In this document: one piece after another, positions 7,729 to 16,763 of the stretch
How positions within the stretch are numbered: position 1 is the stretch's first letter
Layout: each line of letters starts with the position of its first letter
Source of the DNA: Haliscomenobacteraceae bacterium
GTDB taxonomy: Bacteria > Bacteroidota > Bacteroidia > Chitinophagales > Saprospiraceae
NCBI GenBank assembly: GCA_947501115.1
Contig: CANMVX010000008.1
Span: 1-64,000, forward strand
DNA: 64,000 nt
Reading direction: 5' to 3'
Notes under the pieces: generated by a model
What the model saw: only the letters and a program-made list of their open reading frames with translations
Database searches by the model: none
Told to the model about the DNA's origin: nothing
Translations under genes and position numbers: made by a program

Positions 7729-8739
7729 ATGGTTCTTTCCTTCTCAGATTTAATGAATAAGCTTAAAAAGAAAACTTTTGAGCCTGTCTATTTTTTACAC
7801 GGAGAAGAATCTTATTTCATCGATGTTGTTTGCGATTATATTGAGGATCATCTTCTTTCAGATTCAGAAAAGGCATTTAATTTTTCTCTTTTTTACGGTA
7901 AAGATTCCGATCATAGAATGGTCACCGATACGTCAAGGAAATATCCGATGATGTCTGAAAAACAACTGGTTATCCTTAAGGAAGCCCAGGATATGAGGAC
8001 ATTGAAGGACCTTCAGGCTTATATTGAGTCACCTACTCCCTCGACGGTTTTAGTGGTTGCCTATAAAAATGGTAAATTGAATATGAATACTTCTCTCGGG
8101 AAGGTGCTAAAAGATAAAGCGGTCGTTCTTGAAAGTAAACCGTTGTATGACAATCAAGTGGGCCCCTGGATAGAAGAGTATTTGTCAGGGTTGCAAAGAA
8201 AAATAGATTATGAGTCGGCATCTTTGATTGCAGCAAACATTGGTAGCGATTTGCAAAAAATTGTGAATGAATTAGATAAGCTGTTACTTAATGTTCCTCA
8301 GGGTCAAATTATTTCAAAAGGAGATATTGAAAAACATATTGGCATAAGCAGAGAATTTAACGTGTTTGAATTACAAAAGGCACTGGCAGTAAAGGATATT
8401 CTTTTGTCTAATAAGATTGTTTCTTATTTTTCCGATAGTGGTAAAAATCAAAATATTCCTGTCATTTCTTCCGTTTTTTCCTTTTTTAGTAAGGTGTATA
8501 AATACCAATTTGTAGCTCATCTACCTGAAAAAGAACAACTTGAAGCATTAGATTTGAAAAATAATTATTTTCTCCGCGATTATAAGCTGGCTGCCTCTAA
8601 ATTTAACCAAGCTAAACTTGTTTCCATTTTCCATCATTTGAAAGAAGCAGATTTGCATTCAAAAGGTGTAAATTATCAGGCTACCTCGAAATCAAATGAT
8701 GATATACTCAGACAATTAGTTTGGCAAATTTTACATTAA
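7729..8739 (+). CDS. holA: DNA polymerase III subunit delta
   Basis: The clamp-loader wrench subunit that opens the beta clamp. 336 residues, standard length. The N-terminal part has PVYFLHGEESYFIDVVCDYIE (compare the PVYLLxGxE motif of HolA), then KQLVILKEAQDM and TVLVVAYKNGKLN. The middle has LIAANIGSDLQKIVNELDKL, typical of the helical lid, followed by FNVFELQKALAVKD. It lies 6 bp after hemH and probably shares its transcript. The trp leader promoter starts 16 bp after its stop. Confidence 0.88.
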   Translation: MVLSFSDLMNKLKKKTFEPVYFLHGEESYFIDVVCDYIEDHLLSDSEKAFNFSLFYGKDSDHRMVTDTSRKYPMMSEKQLVILKEAQDMRTLKDLQAYIESPTPSTVLVVAYKNGKLNMNTSLGKVLKDKAVVLESKPLYDNQVGPWIEEYLSGLQRKIDYESASLIAANIGSDLQKIVNELDKLLLNVPQGQIISKGDIEKHIGISREFNVFELQKALAVKDILLSNKIVSYFSDSGKNQNIPVISSVFSFFSKVYKYQFVAHLPEKEQLEALDLKNNYFLRDYKLAASKFNQAKLVSIFHHLKEADLHSKGVNYQATSKSNDDILRQLVWQILH

Positions 8740-8754
8740 TTTTAAATTTTTAGC

Positions 8755-8784
8755 TTGATTATTATAATTTTTCATTTAAATTTG
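8755..8784 (+). promoter_or_regulatory. trp operon promoter (TTG-N19-TAAATTTG)
   Basis: TTG at 8755-8757, 19-bp spacer, TAAATTTG at 8777-8784. Predicted transcription start about 8791, which places the trp leader peptide and the terminator hairpin inside the 5' leader of the trpE mRNA. Confidence 0.8.
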
Positions 8785-8809
8785 TCCAACATTTAAACAT
8801 TCTCTAATT

Positions 8810-8860
8810 ATGAACCTATTTATTACTTGGCGTTGGCGTTTTTCTTCCTCGAAAGGGTGA
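8810..8860 (+). CDS. trpL: trp operon leader peptide with Trp-Arg-Trp core
   Basis: A 16-codon ORF reading MNLFITWRWRFSSSKG with TGA stop. It contains two TGG Trp codons (8828-8830 and 8834-8836) separated by one Arg codon, in an otherwise short non-coding leader between the trp promoter and a terminator hairpin ahead of trpE. Tryptophan is the rarest amino acid, so two in 16 residues directly upstream of a complete trp operon is strong evidence for a transcription-attenuation leader: a ribosome stalled at the Trp codons under tryptophan starvation should favour read-through. The usual ORF length limits would miss it. Confidence 0.85.
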   Translation: MNLFITWRWRFSSSKG

Positions 8861-8886
8861 TTAGGCATGCCATGTATTTTAATATA

Positions 8887-8928
8887 AAAGCGGTTTGTCG
8901 GGTCTCCTGACAAACCGCTTTACTTTTA
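8887..8928 (+). terminator. trp attenuator terminator hairpin
   Basis: AAAGCGGTTTGTC (8887-8899) pairs perfectly with GACAAACCGCTTT (8909-8921); three more pairs including a G-U extend it to a tri-nucleotide loop. A short U-rich tail (ACTTTTAA) follows and the trpE ATG is at 8940. A possible competing pairing is CGTTTTT just after the Trp codons with the AAAAGCG at the base of the 5' arm (7 bp, one G-U). That antiterminator is a guess; the terminator itself is clear. Confidence 0.8.
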
Positions 8929-8939
8929 AATGAAAATTT

Positions 8940-10370
8940 ATGAAACAGGAAAAAGTACGTTTAAGGACCGTTGTATCAAGGCAACTTGCAGATTTTCTGA
9001 CGCCAGTATCTCTTTATTTGAAAGTGAGGGACTCGTTTACAGATCCCGTTTTATTAGAATCTAATGATTTTAGCAGCGCATCTGATTGTTTTTCATACAT
9101 TGGTCTTCAATCTATTGCGGGAATTACCGTGGATAATGGATTAATTTCCTTGACACATCCATCGAATGGGACCGAAGAAATTCGGGTAAGCAATGAAAAA
9201 ACGGTTCCCTCGGTGTTAAAAGACTTTATTTCCTCTTTTGAGGTGGACAATATCGCGCATTTACCCGTTTTTAATGGTTTTTTTGGTCATGTGGGCTTCG
9301 AAGGAGTTCAGTATTTTGATACATTTACGTTTGATCCGCAAAAGAAAAAACAAGATATACCCGACATTAGATTCTCCCTTTACAAATATATCATTGCCAT
9401 TAATCATTACAAAAATGAGTTGTTTATTCTTGAAAATCTTCTCCCGGGCGAGCTTCCATCAGATGATAAACTGAAATCTCTTTTAAGTAATCAGAAAGTT
9501 CCAGAATACCCATTCTATTTAGAAGGGAGGGAAGAGAGCAATTTAACAGATGACGATTTCTTAGAATTAGTGCGTCTTGGAAAACATCATTGTCAGGTAG
9601 GCGATGTATTTCAAATTGTTTTTAGCAGACAGTTTAGTCAAAAGTTCAAAGGAGATGAATTCAATGTTTACAGGGTGCTCCGTTCCATAAATCCTTCTCC
9701 TTACTTGTTTTTCTTTGACTATGGTAGTTATAAAATCTTTGGTTCCTCGCCTGAAGCTCAAATCATTGTGAAAGAAAATAAGGCTTTCATTAATCCAATT
9801 GCCGGAACCTACAAAAGGACGGGTGATATAATGGAAGATGCCCAGAGAGCCAAAGATTTAGCGATGGATCCTAAGGAAAATGCCGAGCATATCATGTTGG
9901 TAGATTTGGCGAGGAACGATTTAGGAAGGCATGCGCTACATGTGGAAGTTAAAAAACTAAAGGAAATTCAGTATTATAGCCATGTGATTCACCTGGTTTC
10001 AACAGTTGAGGGTCAATTGTCTCCCGAAACAAATCCTTATCAAATATTTGCCGATACTTTTCCTGCTGGTACTCTTTCCGGTGCACCAAAATATAAAGCC
10101 ATTGAATTGATTAGTCAATATGAAAATCAAGCGAGGGGCTTTTATGGAGGTGCTATCGGTTGCTTAGGATTTAATGGTGAAATTAATCAGGCCATCGTTA
10201 TCAGATCATTTCTAAGCCTGAATCACACCCTTTTTTATCAGGCAGGGGCGGGCATAGTGCAGGTAAGTGATGCCGAGAGTGAGTTACAGGAGGTCAATAA
10301 CAAATTGGGCGCCCTAAAAAAGGCATTGATTGAAGCGGAAAATATTGGAAAATCAGCAAAATTATTATGA
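8940..10370 (+). CDS. trpE: anthranilate synthase component I TrpE
   Basis: Converts chorismate to anthranilate using ammonia supplied by TrpG; first committed step of tryptophan synthesis. 476 residues. The N-terminal LLES motif in DPVLLESNDFSS is the tryptophan-binding feedback site known for TrpE, which separates it from PabB. The chorismate-binding domain shows FQIVFSRQFSQ, PSPYLFFFDYG, GSSPEAQ, NPIAGTYKRTG, ENAEHIMLVDLARND and TFPAGTLSGAPKYKA. Its stop overlaps the trpG ATG by 4 bp. Expression is probably controlled by the attenuator just upstream. Confidence 0.96.
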   Translation: MKQEKVRLRTVVSRQLADFLTPVSLYLKVRDSFTDPVLLESNDFSSASDCFSYIGLQSIAGITVDNGLISLTHPSNGTEEIRVSNEKTVPSVLKDFISSFEVDNIAHLPVFNGFFGHVGFEGVQYFDTFTFDPQKKKQDIPDIRFSLYKYIIAINHYKNELFILENLLPGELPSDDKLKSLLSNQKVPEYPFYLEGREESNLTDDDFLELVRLGKHHCQVGDVFQIVFSRQFSQKFKGDEFNVYRVLRSINPSPYLFFFDYGSYKIFGSSPEAQIIVKENKAFINPIAGTYKRTGDIMEDAQRAKDLAMDPKENAEHIMLVDLARNDLGRHALHVEVKKLKEIQYYSHVIHLVSTVEGQLSPETNPYQIFADTFPAGTLSGAPKYKAIELISQYENQARGFYGGAIGCLGFNGEINQAIVIRSFLSLNHTLFYQAGAGIVQVSDAESELQEVNNKLGALKKALIEAENIGKSAKLL

Positions 10371-10939
10371 AAATTTTAGTTATCGATAATTACGATTCTT
10401 TTACTTTTAATGTAGTCCAGTATTTGTGGAGCATTACAGGCATTAAACCTGATGTAGTCAGGAATGACGCTATTACCGTAGAGGAAGTGAATCAATGGGA
10501 TGTCATAATTCTTTCTCCAGGGCCAGGTTTACCTTCAGATGCAGGAATTATGCCCGCTGTGATTAAGGAATATTTTGACAAAAAACCTATTTTAGGTATC
10601 TGTCTCGGTCACCAGGCCATTGGTGAAGCCTTTGGCGCAGAATTAGCCAATTTATCTAAGGTTTTTCATGGCGTTTCATCCACTATTTCCGCTATCCAAG
10701 GTACGGATAAATTGTTTGAAGGATTACCTCCTTCTTTTGAAGTAGGTCGTTACCATAGCTGGGTGGTGAAAAATGAGGCGCTTCCCAACGTCTTGGAAGT
10801 TCTTTCTTTTGATGAGGAGGGACAGATAATGGCTATGAAACATAAGCATTTTCCAGTGTATGGGGTTCAATTTCACCCGGAATCTATCATGACTCCCCAT
10901 GGAAAGAAAATATTGGAAAATTTTTTGAATCTGATTTAA
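10367..10939 (+). CDS. trpG: anthranilate synthase component II TrpG (glutamine amidotransferase)
   Basis: A class I glutamine amidotransferase that feeds ammonia to TrpE. 190 residues. N-terminus LVIDNYDSFTFNVVQYL, oxyanion and nucleophile region ILGICLGHQAIGEAFGA with the catalytic Cys, and the His-Glu pair in VQFHPESIMTPHGK. Such a protein may also serve PabB for folate synthesis; no pabB is in the window. Coupled to trpE by a 4-bp overlap; trpD follows after 16 bp. Confidence 0.96.
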   Translation: MKILVIDNYDSFTFNVVQYLWSITGIKPDVVRNDAITVEEVNQWDVIILSPGPGLPSDAGIMPAVIKEYFDKKPILGICLGHQAIGEAFGAELANLSKVFHGVSSTISAIQGTDKLFEGLPPSFEVGRYHSWVVKNEALPNVLEVLSFDEEGQIMAMKHKHFPVYGVQFHPESIMTPHGKKILENFLNLI

Positions 10940-10955
10940 TCTAAATCTTTTACGT

Positions 10956-11942
10956 ATGAAAGAAATATTGAATAGGTTGTTTGAACACGATAAATTGTCG
11001 AGGGCAGAGGCTAAGGAGGTCTTGATGAATATCGGTGCAGGAGTGTATAATGAGGTGCAAATAACCGCTTTTACTACCGCATTCAATATGAGACCTTTAA
11101 CTTTAGAGGAATTACAGGGTTTTAGAGATGCCCTCTTAGCTCTTTGTGTGAAGGTAGATCTTCAAGGTATGCCAACCATGGATATTGTAGGAACGGGAGG
11201 CGATAATAAAAATACATTTAATATTTCCACTTTGTCTTGTCTGGTCGTTGCCGGTGCAGGTTATAAAGTAACAAAACATGGTAGTTACGGTGTTTCTTCT
11301 GCCGTGGGATCTTCCGATGTACTCATTCAGTTGGGCTATCCCTTTTCAAATGAGCAAGATGTTTTGTTAAGACAATTGGAAAAAGCAAACATCTGTTTTT
11401 TGCATGCCCCGCTTTTTCACCCAGCGTTGAAAACGGTCGTTCCCGTTAGAAAACAGTTAGGCACAAAAACATTTTTTAATATTATGGGGCCTTTGGTAAA
11501 TCCCGTTCAGCCTACCCATCAAATGTATGGTACCTTTAGTCTGGAACTTCTTCGTTCCTATCAATATATCATGGAACAATCGGGAAGAAAATTCTCTATT
11601 GTCTATGCATTAGATGGTTATGACGAAATTTCTTTAACTGGTGACATCAAATGGGTGTCCAACCACAGTGAAAAACTATTGAATCCTCAACATTTTAATC
11701 TTCAAAAAATTAATGGTCTGGATCTTCATGGGGGTGAAACTCCGGAGGATGCCGCCACTATCTTTTTGTCCGTACTGGAAAATAAAGCAACCATTTCTCA
11801 GAGAAATGTTGTTTTGGCTAATGCCGGATTAGCTATTCACACCATTCATCCGGAAAAATCCTTAAACGATTGTGTGGCAGAAGCTTTGGAGAGTATTGAA
11901 AGTGGAAATGCCTTATTGACCTTAAAAAAATTACTTTCATAA
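10956..11942 (+). CDS. trpD: anthranilate phosphoribosyltransferase TrpD
   Basis: Transfers the phosphoribosyl group of PRPP to anthranilate. 328 residues, as usual. The PRPP-binding loop is DIVGTGGDNKNTFNIST; KHGSYGVSSAVGSSDVL follows (the family has KHGNRxxSSxxGSAD; here Tyr replaces the usual Arg region), then FFNIMGPLVNPVQPTHQMYG. The helical N-terminal domain starts MKEILNRLFEHDKLSRAEAK. TrpC starts at the base after the stop codon, suggesting coupled translation. Confidence 0.96.
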   Translation: MKEILNRLFEHDKLSRAEAKEVLMNIGAGVYNEVQITAFTTAFNMRPLTLEELQGFRDALLALCVKVDLQGMPTMDIVGTGGDNKNTFNISTLSCLVVAGAGYKVTKHGSYGVSSAVGSSDVLIQLGYPFSNEQDVLLRQLEKANICFLHAPLFHPALKTVVPVRKQLGTKTFFNIMGPLVNPVQPTHQMYGTFSLELLRSYQYIMEQSGRKFSIVYALDGYDEISLTGDIKWVSNHSEKLLNPQHFNLQKINGLDLHGGETPEDAATIFLSVLENKATISQRNVVLANAGLAIHTIHPEKSLNDCVAEALESIESGNALLTLKKLLS

Positions 11943-12764
11943 ATGGAAGATATCCTGACTAAAATCGTTGCTGCTAAAAAACTGGAAGTAGAAAACTTCA
12001 AAAAAAATGAAAATGAGGCTTCCCTTGCTAAATATCCTCTTTTTAATAGGACGCCTTATTCTTTGAAAAATTTTATCCTTGATGAGGATAAAACAGGCAT
12101 CATTGCGGAATTTAAAAGGAAGTCTCCTTCGAAGGGCATCATAAAAGATAAGGCAAGCCCCAAATTAATTACCCGGGCCTATTTTGAAAATGGTGCATCG
12201 GCTCTTTCTGTTTTAACAGATTTTACGTTTTTTGGAGGTTCCGTGGAGGATTTGGCTGAAGCCAGATTATTTAATCCGCTACCCATTTTGAGAAAGGATT
12301 TTATTGTCGATGCCATTCAGATTATTGAGGCAAAAGCCATTGGTGCCGATGCCATTTTACTCATTGCAGAATGTTTGACCTCGTCTGAAATTAAAAATTT
12401 TTCCAATATCGCAGCAGATTTAGGTCTGGAGGTGTTGTTAGAGGTTCACGAAAAGGAACAACTCGATAAATGGAACCCTGCCATTCATTTAGTGGGGGTA
12501 AATAATCGGAATCTTAAAACTTTTGAGGTCTCTGTTCAACATAGCTTCGACTTATTACCCTTAATGCCTGAAGAGGCGATTAAAATAGCGGAGTCAGGTA
12601 TAAATAATCCTGATACGCTGGTCGATTTAAAAAAGGCAGGATTTAATGGCTTTTTAATTGGTGAATATTTTATGGCTCAGGAAGATACCCCTCTGGCCGC
12701 AGCTATTTTTATGCATGATTTTTCTGACAAATGGCAACGATTTAAGGTGAATAATGAAAAGTAA
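11943..12764 (+). CDS. trpC: indole-3-glycerol-phosphate synthase TrpC
   Basis: A TIM-barrel enzyme that closes the indole ring from CdRP. 273 residues, a monofunctional TrpC (not fused to TrpF). Catalytic marks: GIIAEFKRKSPSKG with the lysine and glutamate of the active site, FGGSVEDLAEAR, PILRKDFIVDAIQI with the second lysine, VGVNNRNLKTF and IAESGINNPDT. The ATG directly abuts the trpD stop, and its own 3' end overlaps trpF by 11 bp. Confidence 0.96.
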   Translation: MEDILTKIVAAKKLEVENFKKNENEASLAKYPLFNRTPYSLKNFILDEDKTGIIAEFKRKSPSKGIIKDKASPKLITRAYFENGASALSVLTDFTFFGGSVEDLAEARLFNPLPILRKDFIVDAIQIIEAKAIGADAILLIAECLTSSEIKNFSNIAADLGLEVLLEVHEKEQLDKWNPAIHLVGVNNRNLKTFEVSVQHSFDLLPLMPEEAIKIAESGINNPDTLVDLKKAGFNGFLIGEYFMAQEDTPLAAAIFMHDFSDKWQRFKVNNEK

Positions 12765-13452
12765 CGATTATCTTATTAAAGTTTGTGGCCTTACAGATCC
12801 TCATAATATTGTGGACCTTATAAAGTTAGAACCAGATATGATGGGGCTAATTTTTTATAAGAAATCACCTCGTTTTGTTGATATTCTCCCACTATCTTCC
12901 TGGTTTAAGTCAAAGGGTAACGATCTTTTGGGGAATGTGAAAAAGGTTGGCGTTTTTGTGAATGAGGAACCCTCTGAAATCATTGCGAGGTGTGTTGATT
13001 TTGATTTGCAGTTTATACAACTTCACGGAAATGAAGATACCAATTATTTAAAATCTCTAATTACTCTGTTGAATGAGAATAATCTTGGAAATACTAAAAT
13101 AATTAAGGCTTTTGGCGTGTCGGAATCTTTCGATTTTAAAACTTTGTCAGATTTTAACATCTTTATTTCTTATTTTTTGTTCGATACTAAGACAGAGAAA
13201 AAAGGGGGAAGTGGCTTGAAATTTCCCTGGTCAAAATTGGAGGAATATGCCTTTTCAACCCCTTTTTTATTGAGTGGTGGCATTGGACCTCTTGATGTTG
13301 AAGAACTTAAGCGTTTAGATCATCCCAAATTGGCTGGTTTCGATGTAAATAGTAAATTTGAAATGTCTCCAGGCATGAAAAATATTTCTCTATTACAAGT
13401 TTTTTTTAATAGTTTAAATGAATTTAGGTTAAACTCAAAATTTTTAATATGA
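12754..13452 (+). CDS. trpF: phosphoribosylanthranilate isomerase TrpF
   Basis: Amadori rearrangement of PRA to CdRP. 232 residues, slightly longer than many TrpF. Family pieces: IKVCGLTDPHNI with the catalytic Cys, MGLIFYKKSPRFV, KVGVFVNEEPSEI, FIQLHGNED, FLFDTKTEKKGGSGLKFPW with the catalytic Asp, LLSGGIGPLDVEEL and GFDVNSKFEMSPGMKN, where Asn-Ser replaces the more common Asn-Ser-Gly/Arg pattern. Overlaps trpC by 11 bp and trpB by 4 bp. Confidence 0.94.
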   Translation: MKSNDYLIKVCGLTDPHNIVDLIKLEPDMMGLIFYKKSPRFVDILPLSSWFKSKGNDLLGNVKKVGVFVNEEPSEIIARCVDFDLQFIQLHGNEDTNYLKSLITLLNENNLGNTKIIKAFGVSESFDFKTLSDFNIFISYFLFDTKTEKKGGSGLKFPWSKLEEYAFSTPFLLSGGIGPLDVEELKRLDHPKLAGFDVNSKFEMSPGMKNISLLQVFFNSLNEFRLNSKFLI

Positions 13453-14630
13453 TACAATTGAGTGAAAATGGATATTATGGCTCTTTTGGAGGTGCCTATA
13501 TTCCCGAAATGCTTTACCCTAACGTAAAGGAATTACAAGAAAATTATCTGAGCATGATTTATGCCGATGATTTTCAACGTGAGTTTTATTACCTGTTAAA
13601 AGACTATGTGGGAAGACCAACCCCTTTGTATTTAGCTGAAAATCTGTCGGCGAAACATAATGCCACTATTTACCTGAAAAGGGAAGATCTTTGCCATACT
13701 GGAGCGCATAAAATTAATAATACCATTGGGCAGATTTTACTGGCAAAAAAGTTAAATAAAAAAAGAATTATTGCAGAAACCGGCGCAGGTCAACATGGTG
13801 TTGCCACTGCTACCGTTTGTGCCAGAATGGGACTAGAGTGTATTATTTATATGGGCGCCGTCGATATTAAAAGACAGGCACCGAATGTTGCCCGCATGAA
13901 AATGCTGGGTGCCACTGTAATTTCTGCCACCTCAGGTAGTCAGACCCTTAAGGATGCTACCAATGAAGCTATTAGAGACTGGATCAATAATCCTGTTGAT
14001 ACGCATTATATTATTGGTTCTGTAGTTGGTCCTCATCCTTACCCTGATTTGGTGGCACGATTCCAATCGGTTATTTCTGAAGAAATGAAAAGTCAGCTAC
14101 TCGAAGCTACCGGAAGAGAGAATCCCGATTTGATTATTGCCTGTGTGGGCGGTGGTAGCAATGCCGCAGGTGCCTATTATCATTATTTAAATGACCTGGA
14201 TGTTAGACTTATTGCCGTTGAAGCAGCAGGTGAGGGGGTTTATTCAGGGAAATCAGCGGCTACAAGTATTCTGGGAACCGAAGGAATTATTCACGGAAGC
14301 CGTACCTTATTGATGCAAACAACTGATGGTCAAATTGTTGAGCCTCATTCAATTTCAGCTGGTCTGGATTACCCGGGCATCGGACCCCTCCATGCTCATC
14401 TGATTACCACTGGTAGGGCAGAGGCAGTGAGTGTTACAGATGAAAACGCGCTGAAGGCTGCTTTTGAATTGTCAAGAATTGAAGGCATCATTCCCGCATT
14501 GGAAACAGCCCATGCTATTCATGCATTAGAGGATATTTCGTTTAAATCTTCCGACGTTATCGTTATTAATCTTTCCGGTAGAGGCGATAAAGATTTGAAT
14601 ACTTACATGGAATATCTGGATAAATATTAA
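13449..14630 (+). CDS. trpB: tryptophan synthase beta subunit TrpB
   Basis: PLP enzyme that condenses indole with serine. 393 residues, TrpB1 type. N-terminus GSFGGAYIPEML, PLP lysine in HTGAHKINNTIGQ, AETGAGQHGVATATV, the phosphate-binding CVGGGSNAAGAYYHY and the C-terminal NLSGRGDKDLNTY. Works in a complex with TrpA, encoded 11 bp downstream; its ATG overlaps the trpF stop by 4 bp. Confidence 0.97.
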   Translation: MIQLSENGYYGSFGGAYIPEMLYPNVKELQENYLSMIYADDFQREFYYLLKDYVGRPTPLYLAENLSAKHNATIYLKREDLCHTGAHKINNTIGQILLAKKLNKKRIIAETGAGQHGVATATVCARMGLECIIYMGAVDIKRQAPNVARMKMLGATVISATSGSQTLKDATNEAIRDWINNPVDTHYIIGSVVGPHPYPDLVARFQSVISEEMKSQLLEATGRENPDLIIACVGGGSNAAGAYYHYLNDLDVRLIAVEAAGEGVYSGKSAATSILGTEGIIHGSRTLLMQTTDGQIVEPHSISAGLDYPGIGPLHAHLITTGRAEAVSVTDENALKAAFELSRIEGIIPALETAHAIHALEDISFKSSDVIVINLSGRGDKDLNTYMEYLDKY

Positions 14631-14641
14631 AATCGAAAAAA

Positions 14642-15421
14642 GTGTTGAACAGATTAACAAAATTGTTTGAAAATAATCGGGAAAATTTATTAACCGTTTA
14701 TTTTACAGCTGGTTATCCTAAATTAGACGATACTGAAACTATTATTTGTTCCCTGGATGAATCAGGGGCAAATATTATTGAAATCGGCATTCCATACAGT
14801 GATCCCTTGGCTGACGGCCCTGTGATTCAGGAGAGTGGAATGGCTGCCATTGACGGTGGTATGACGCTACAAGTCCTTTTTAATCAGCTTACTGACATAC
14901 GGACTAAAACGCAGGTTCCTCTTATTTTAATGGGTTACTTCAACCAGTTGTTACAATATGGGGTAGATAAATTTTTAGATGATTGTGTTAAAACGGGTAT
15001 TGATGGCTTAATTATTCCTGATCTTCCCCTTATGGAATACGAACAGTTTTATAAAGATAAATTAACGCAAAGGAATATATCAATTAGTTTTCTCATTACG
15101 CCTCAAACGGAGGAGTCAAGGATTCATAAAGTAGATGCTCTTTCAACAGGATTTATCTATGTGGTATCTGATTCTTCCATTACGGGCATGAAAACAGGTA
15201 TTTCAAGCCAACAGATAAGTTATTTTGAACGAATAAAGTCTCTCCAGTTAAGTACCCCTCAATTAATTGGCTTTGGTATAAGTGATAGAGAAAGTTATCT
15301 GACGGCTAGTAAATATGCTAATGGAGCTATTATAGGAAGTGCGTTCATTAAATATCTGAAGGATAAAAATGAGGTTGATAAAGCTACCGCAGACTTTATC
15401 AACCTTATCTTAAAGCCTTGA
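14642..15421 (+). CDS. trpA: tryptophan synthase alpha subunit TrpA
   Basis: Cleaves indole-3-glycerol phosphate and passes indole to TrpB. 259 residues. Start: there is no ATG; GTG at 14642 is followed directly by TTG at 14645, and either gives the family N-terminus NRLTKLFE. Active-site elements are VYFTAGYPKL, IIEIGIPYSDPLADGPVIQ (catalytic Glu and Asp), DGLIIPDLPLMEYEQF, FIYVVSDSSITGMKTG and GFGISDRESYL. YVVSDSSITG differs from the common YLVSRAGVTG. Last gene of the trp operon, convergent with tyrS; no clear terminator hairpin is visible in the 4-bp gap. Confidence 0.95.
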   Translation: MLNRLTKLFENNRENLLTVYFTAGYPKLDDTETIICSLDESGANIIEIGIPYSDPLADGPVIQESGMAAIDGGMTLQVLFNQLTDIRTKTQVPLILMGYFNQLLQYGVDKFLDDCVKTGIDGLIIPDLPLMEYEQFYKDKLTQRNISISFLITPQTEESRIHKVDALSTGFIYVVSDSSITGMKTGISSQQISYFERIKSLQLSTPQLIGFGISDRESYLTASKYANGAIIGSAFIKYLKDKNEVDKATADFINLILKP

Positions 15422-15425
15422 TTTT

Positions 15426-16688
15426 TTAATTGAACCTGAAAAGATATTTATTCTTTTTACCGTTTTCAAGAATTATATACTTATCCCTAATAAGCTGATG
15501 TAAGCTTATTAGGTCTTCTCCTGAAGTAATTTTTTCCTTGTTAAGCTTCAATGCATTGTTTTGAATGGCTCGTCGAACTTCTCCTTTAGATGATAATATC
15601 TGACTTTCAGTGGTTAGTAAATCATTGATAGTCAGATTATTATTTATTGCCTCAAATGAAATATCAAAAGTTGGTATTTCATTAGCAATCATCTCAAGTT
15701 CTGTCTCAGAAAGATCGATTTGATCATCGGATGGCTTATTAAAAAGTAAATCAGTAACTTTCAGAACAGCTTGATAGGCATCTTTCCCATGTATTCGAAC
15801 AGTTAATTCCTCTGCTAATAATAGCTTTTGTTCCCTTATGTCGAGGTCTTTTTCTCTTTTTAGAATGGTATCCTGGTCAAAAAAGGTAAAATATCTAACA
15901 AAAGTAGGAATATCTGCATCGGCGGCATTTATCCAAAATTGATAAAACCGATAAGGGCTGGTCAGCTTACTATCTAACCAGATATTACCTTCTGCCGATT
16001 TTCCAAATTTTGTCCCATCTGCTTTGGTTAAAAGTGGGGTAGTCAAAGCGTAGGCCTTGCCACCAATATTTCGGCGAATAAATTCAGTGCCAGAGGTTAT
16101 ATTTCCCCATTGGTCTGAACCGCCCATTTGTAATTTACATCCGTAATCGTTATATAAGCATTGAAAATCATAAGCTTGTAATAACTGGTAACTAAATTCT
16201 GTAAAAGAAAGGCCATTTTCCAATCTGTTTTGAACAGAATCTTTAGAAAGCATATAATTAACGGTCAATGTTTTTCCAGCTACTCTTAGAAATTCAAGAA
16301 TATTTAAATCTTTATAAAAATCAAGGTTATTGATAAACATCGCTGGATTTTCAGCATCGTTAAAATCTATCAATTTTTTGAACTGCTCTTTTTGAAAATT
16401 TAAATTGGAATCCAATTCTTCATAACTTTTTAACTGCCTTTCCTTATCTTTTCCTGAAGGATCTCCAATTCTACCGGTGGCACCGCCCAGCAAAACGATA
16501 GGTTTGTGACCGTACTTTTGCAACAAGGTAAGTAGCATAATCTGAACATAATTCCCGATAGTGAGGGAAGGAGCAGTGGGGTCAAAACCTATATAAGCAG
16601 TAACTTTTTCTGTTTTCAGATAGTCTTCTAATCCGGGTGTTACATCTTGTAACATACCTCTCCATCTCAATTCTGATAAAAAATCCAT
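15426..16688 (-). CDS. tyrS: tyrosyl-tRNA synthetase
   Basis: Class I synthetase that charges tRNA-Tyr. With ATG 16688 the protein has 420 residues; the frame extends upstream to a TTG at 16709, but a -7 box overlaps that region, so the ATG is preferred. The HIGH-like site is in GFDPTAPSLTIGNYVQIM, tyrosine recognition in DFQCLYNDYGCKLQMGGSDQWGN, and the KMSKS-like loop in KADGTKFGKSAEGNIW. The C-terminus has the S4-like RNA-binding part (SKGEVRRAIQNNALKLN). Convergent with trpA. Confidence 0.96.
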   Translation of the reverse strand: MDFLSELRWRGMLQDVTPGLEDYLKTEKVTAYIGFDPTAPSLTIGNYVQIMLLTLLQKYGHKPIVLLGGATGRIGDPSGKDKERQLKSYEELDSNLNFQKEQFKKLIDFNDAENPAMFINNLDFYKDLNILEFLRVAGKTLTVNYMLSKDSVQNRLENGLSFTEFSYQLLQAYDFQCLYNDYGCKLQMGGSDQWGNITSGTEFIRRNIGGKAYALTTPLLTKADGTKFGKSAEGNIWLDSKLTSPYRFYQFWINAADADIPTFVRYFTFFDQDTILKREKDLDIREQKLLLAEELTVRIHGKDAYQAVLKVTDLLFNKPSDDQIDLSETELEMIANEIPTFDISFEAINNNLTINDLLTTESQILSSKGEVRRAIQNNALKLNKEKITSGEDLISLHQLIRDKYIILENGKKNKYLFRFN

Positions 16689-16706
16689 TTTCCAATTATT
16701 TATGAG

Positions 16707-16714
16707 CAAAAATA
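16707..16714 (-). promoter_or_regulatory. putative -7 box for tyrS
   Basis: Reads TATTTTTG on the minus strand and lies 18 bp before the chosen tyrS ATG. No TTG at 19-bp spacing. Confidence 0.4.
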
Positions 16715-16763
16715 GTTATTTTGTAGCTATTTAATGGTTTATTGGGAATGGTATTTTAAAAAT

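Noticed and set aside
10724-11086. 120-residue minus-strand ORF over trpG/trpD
   Set aside because: Lies entirely antisense to two well-supported genes, with no signal or motif of its own.
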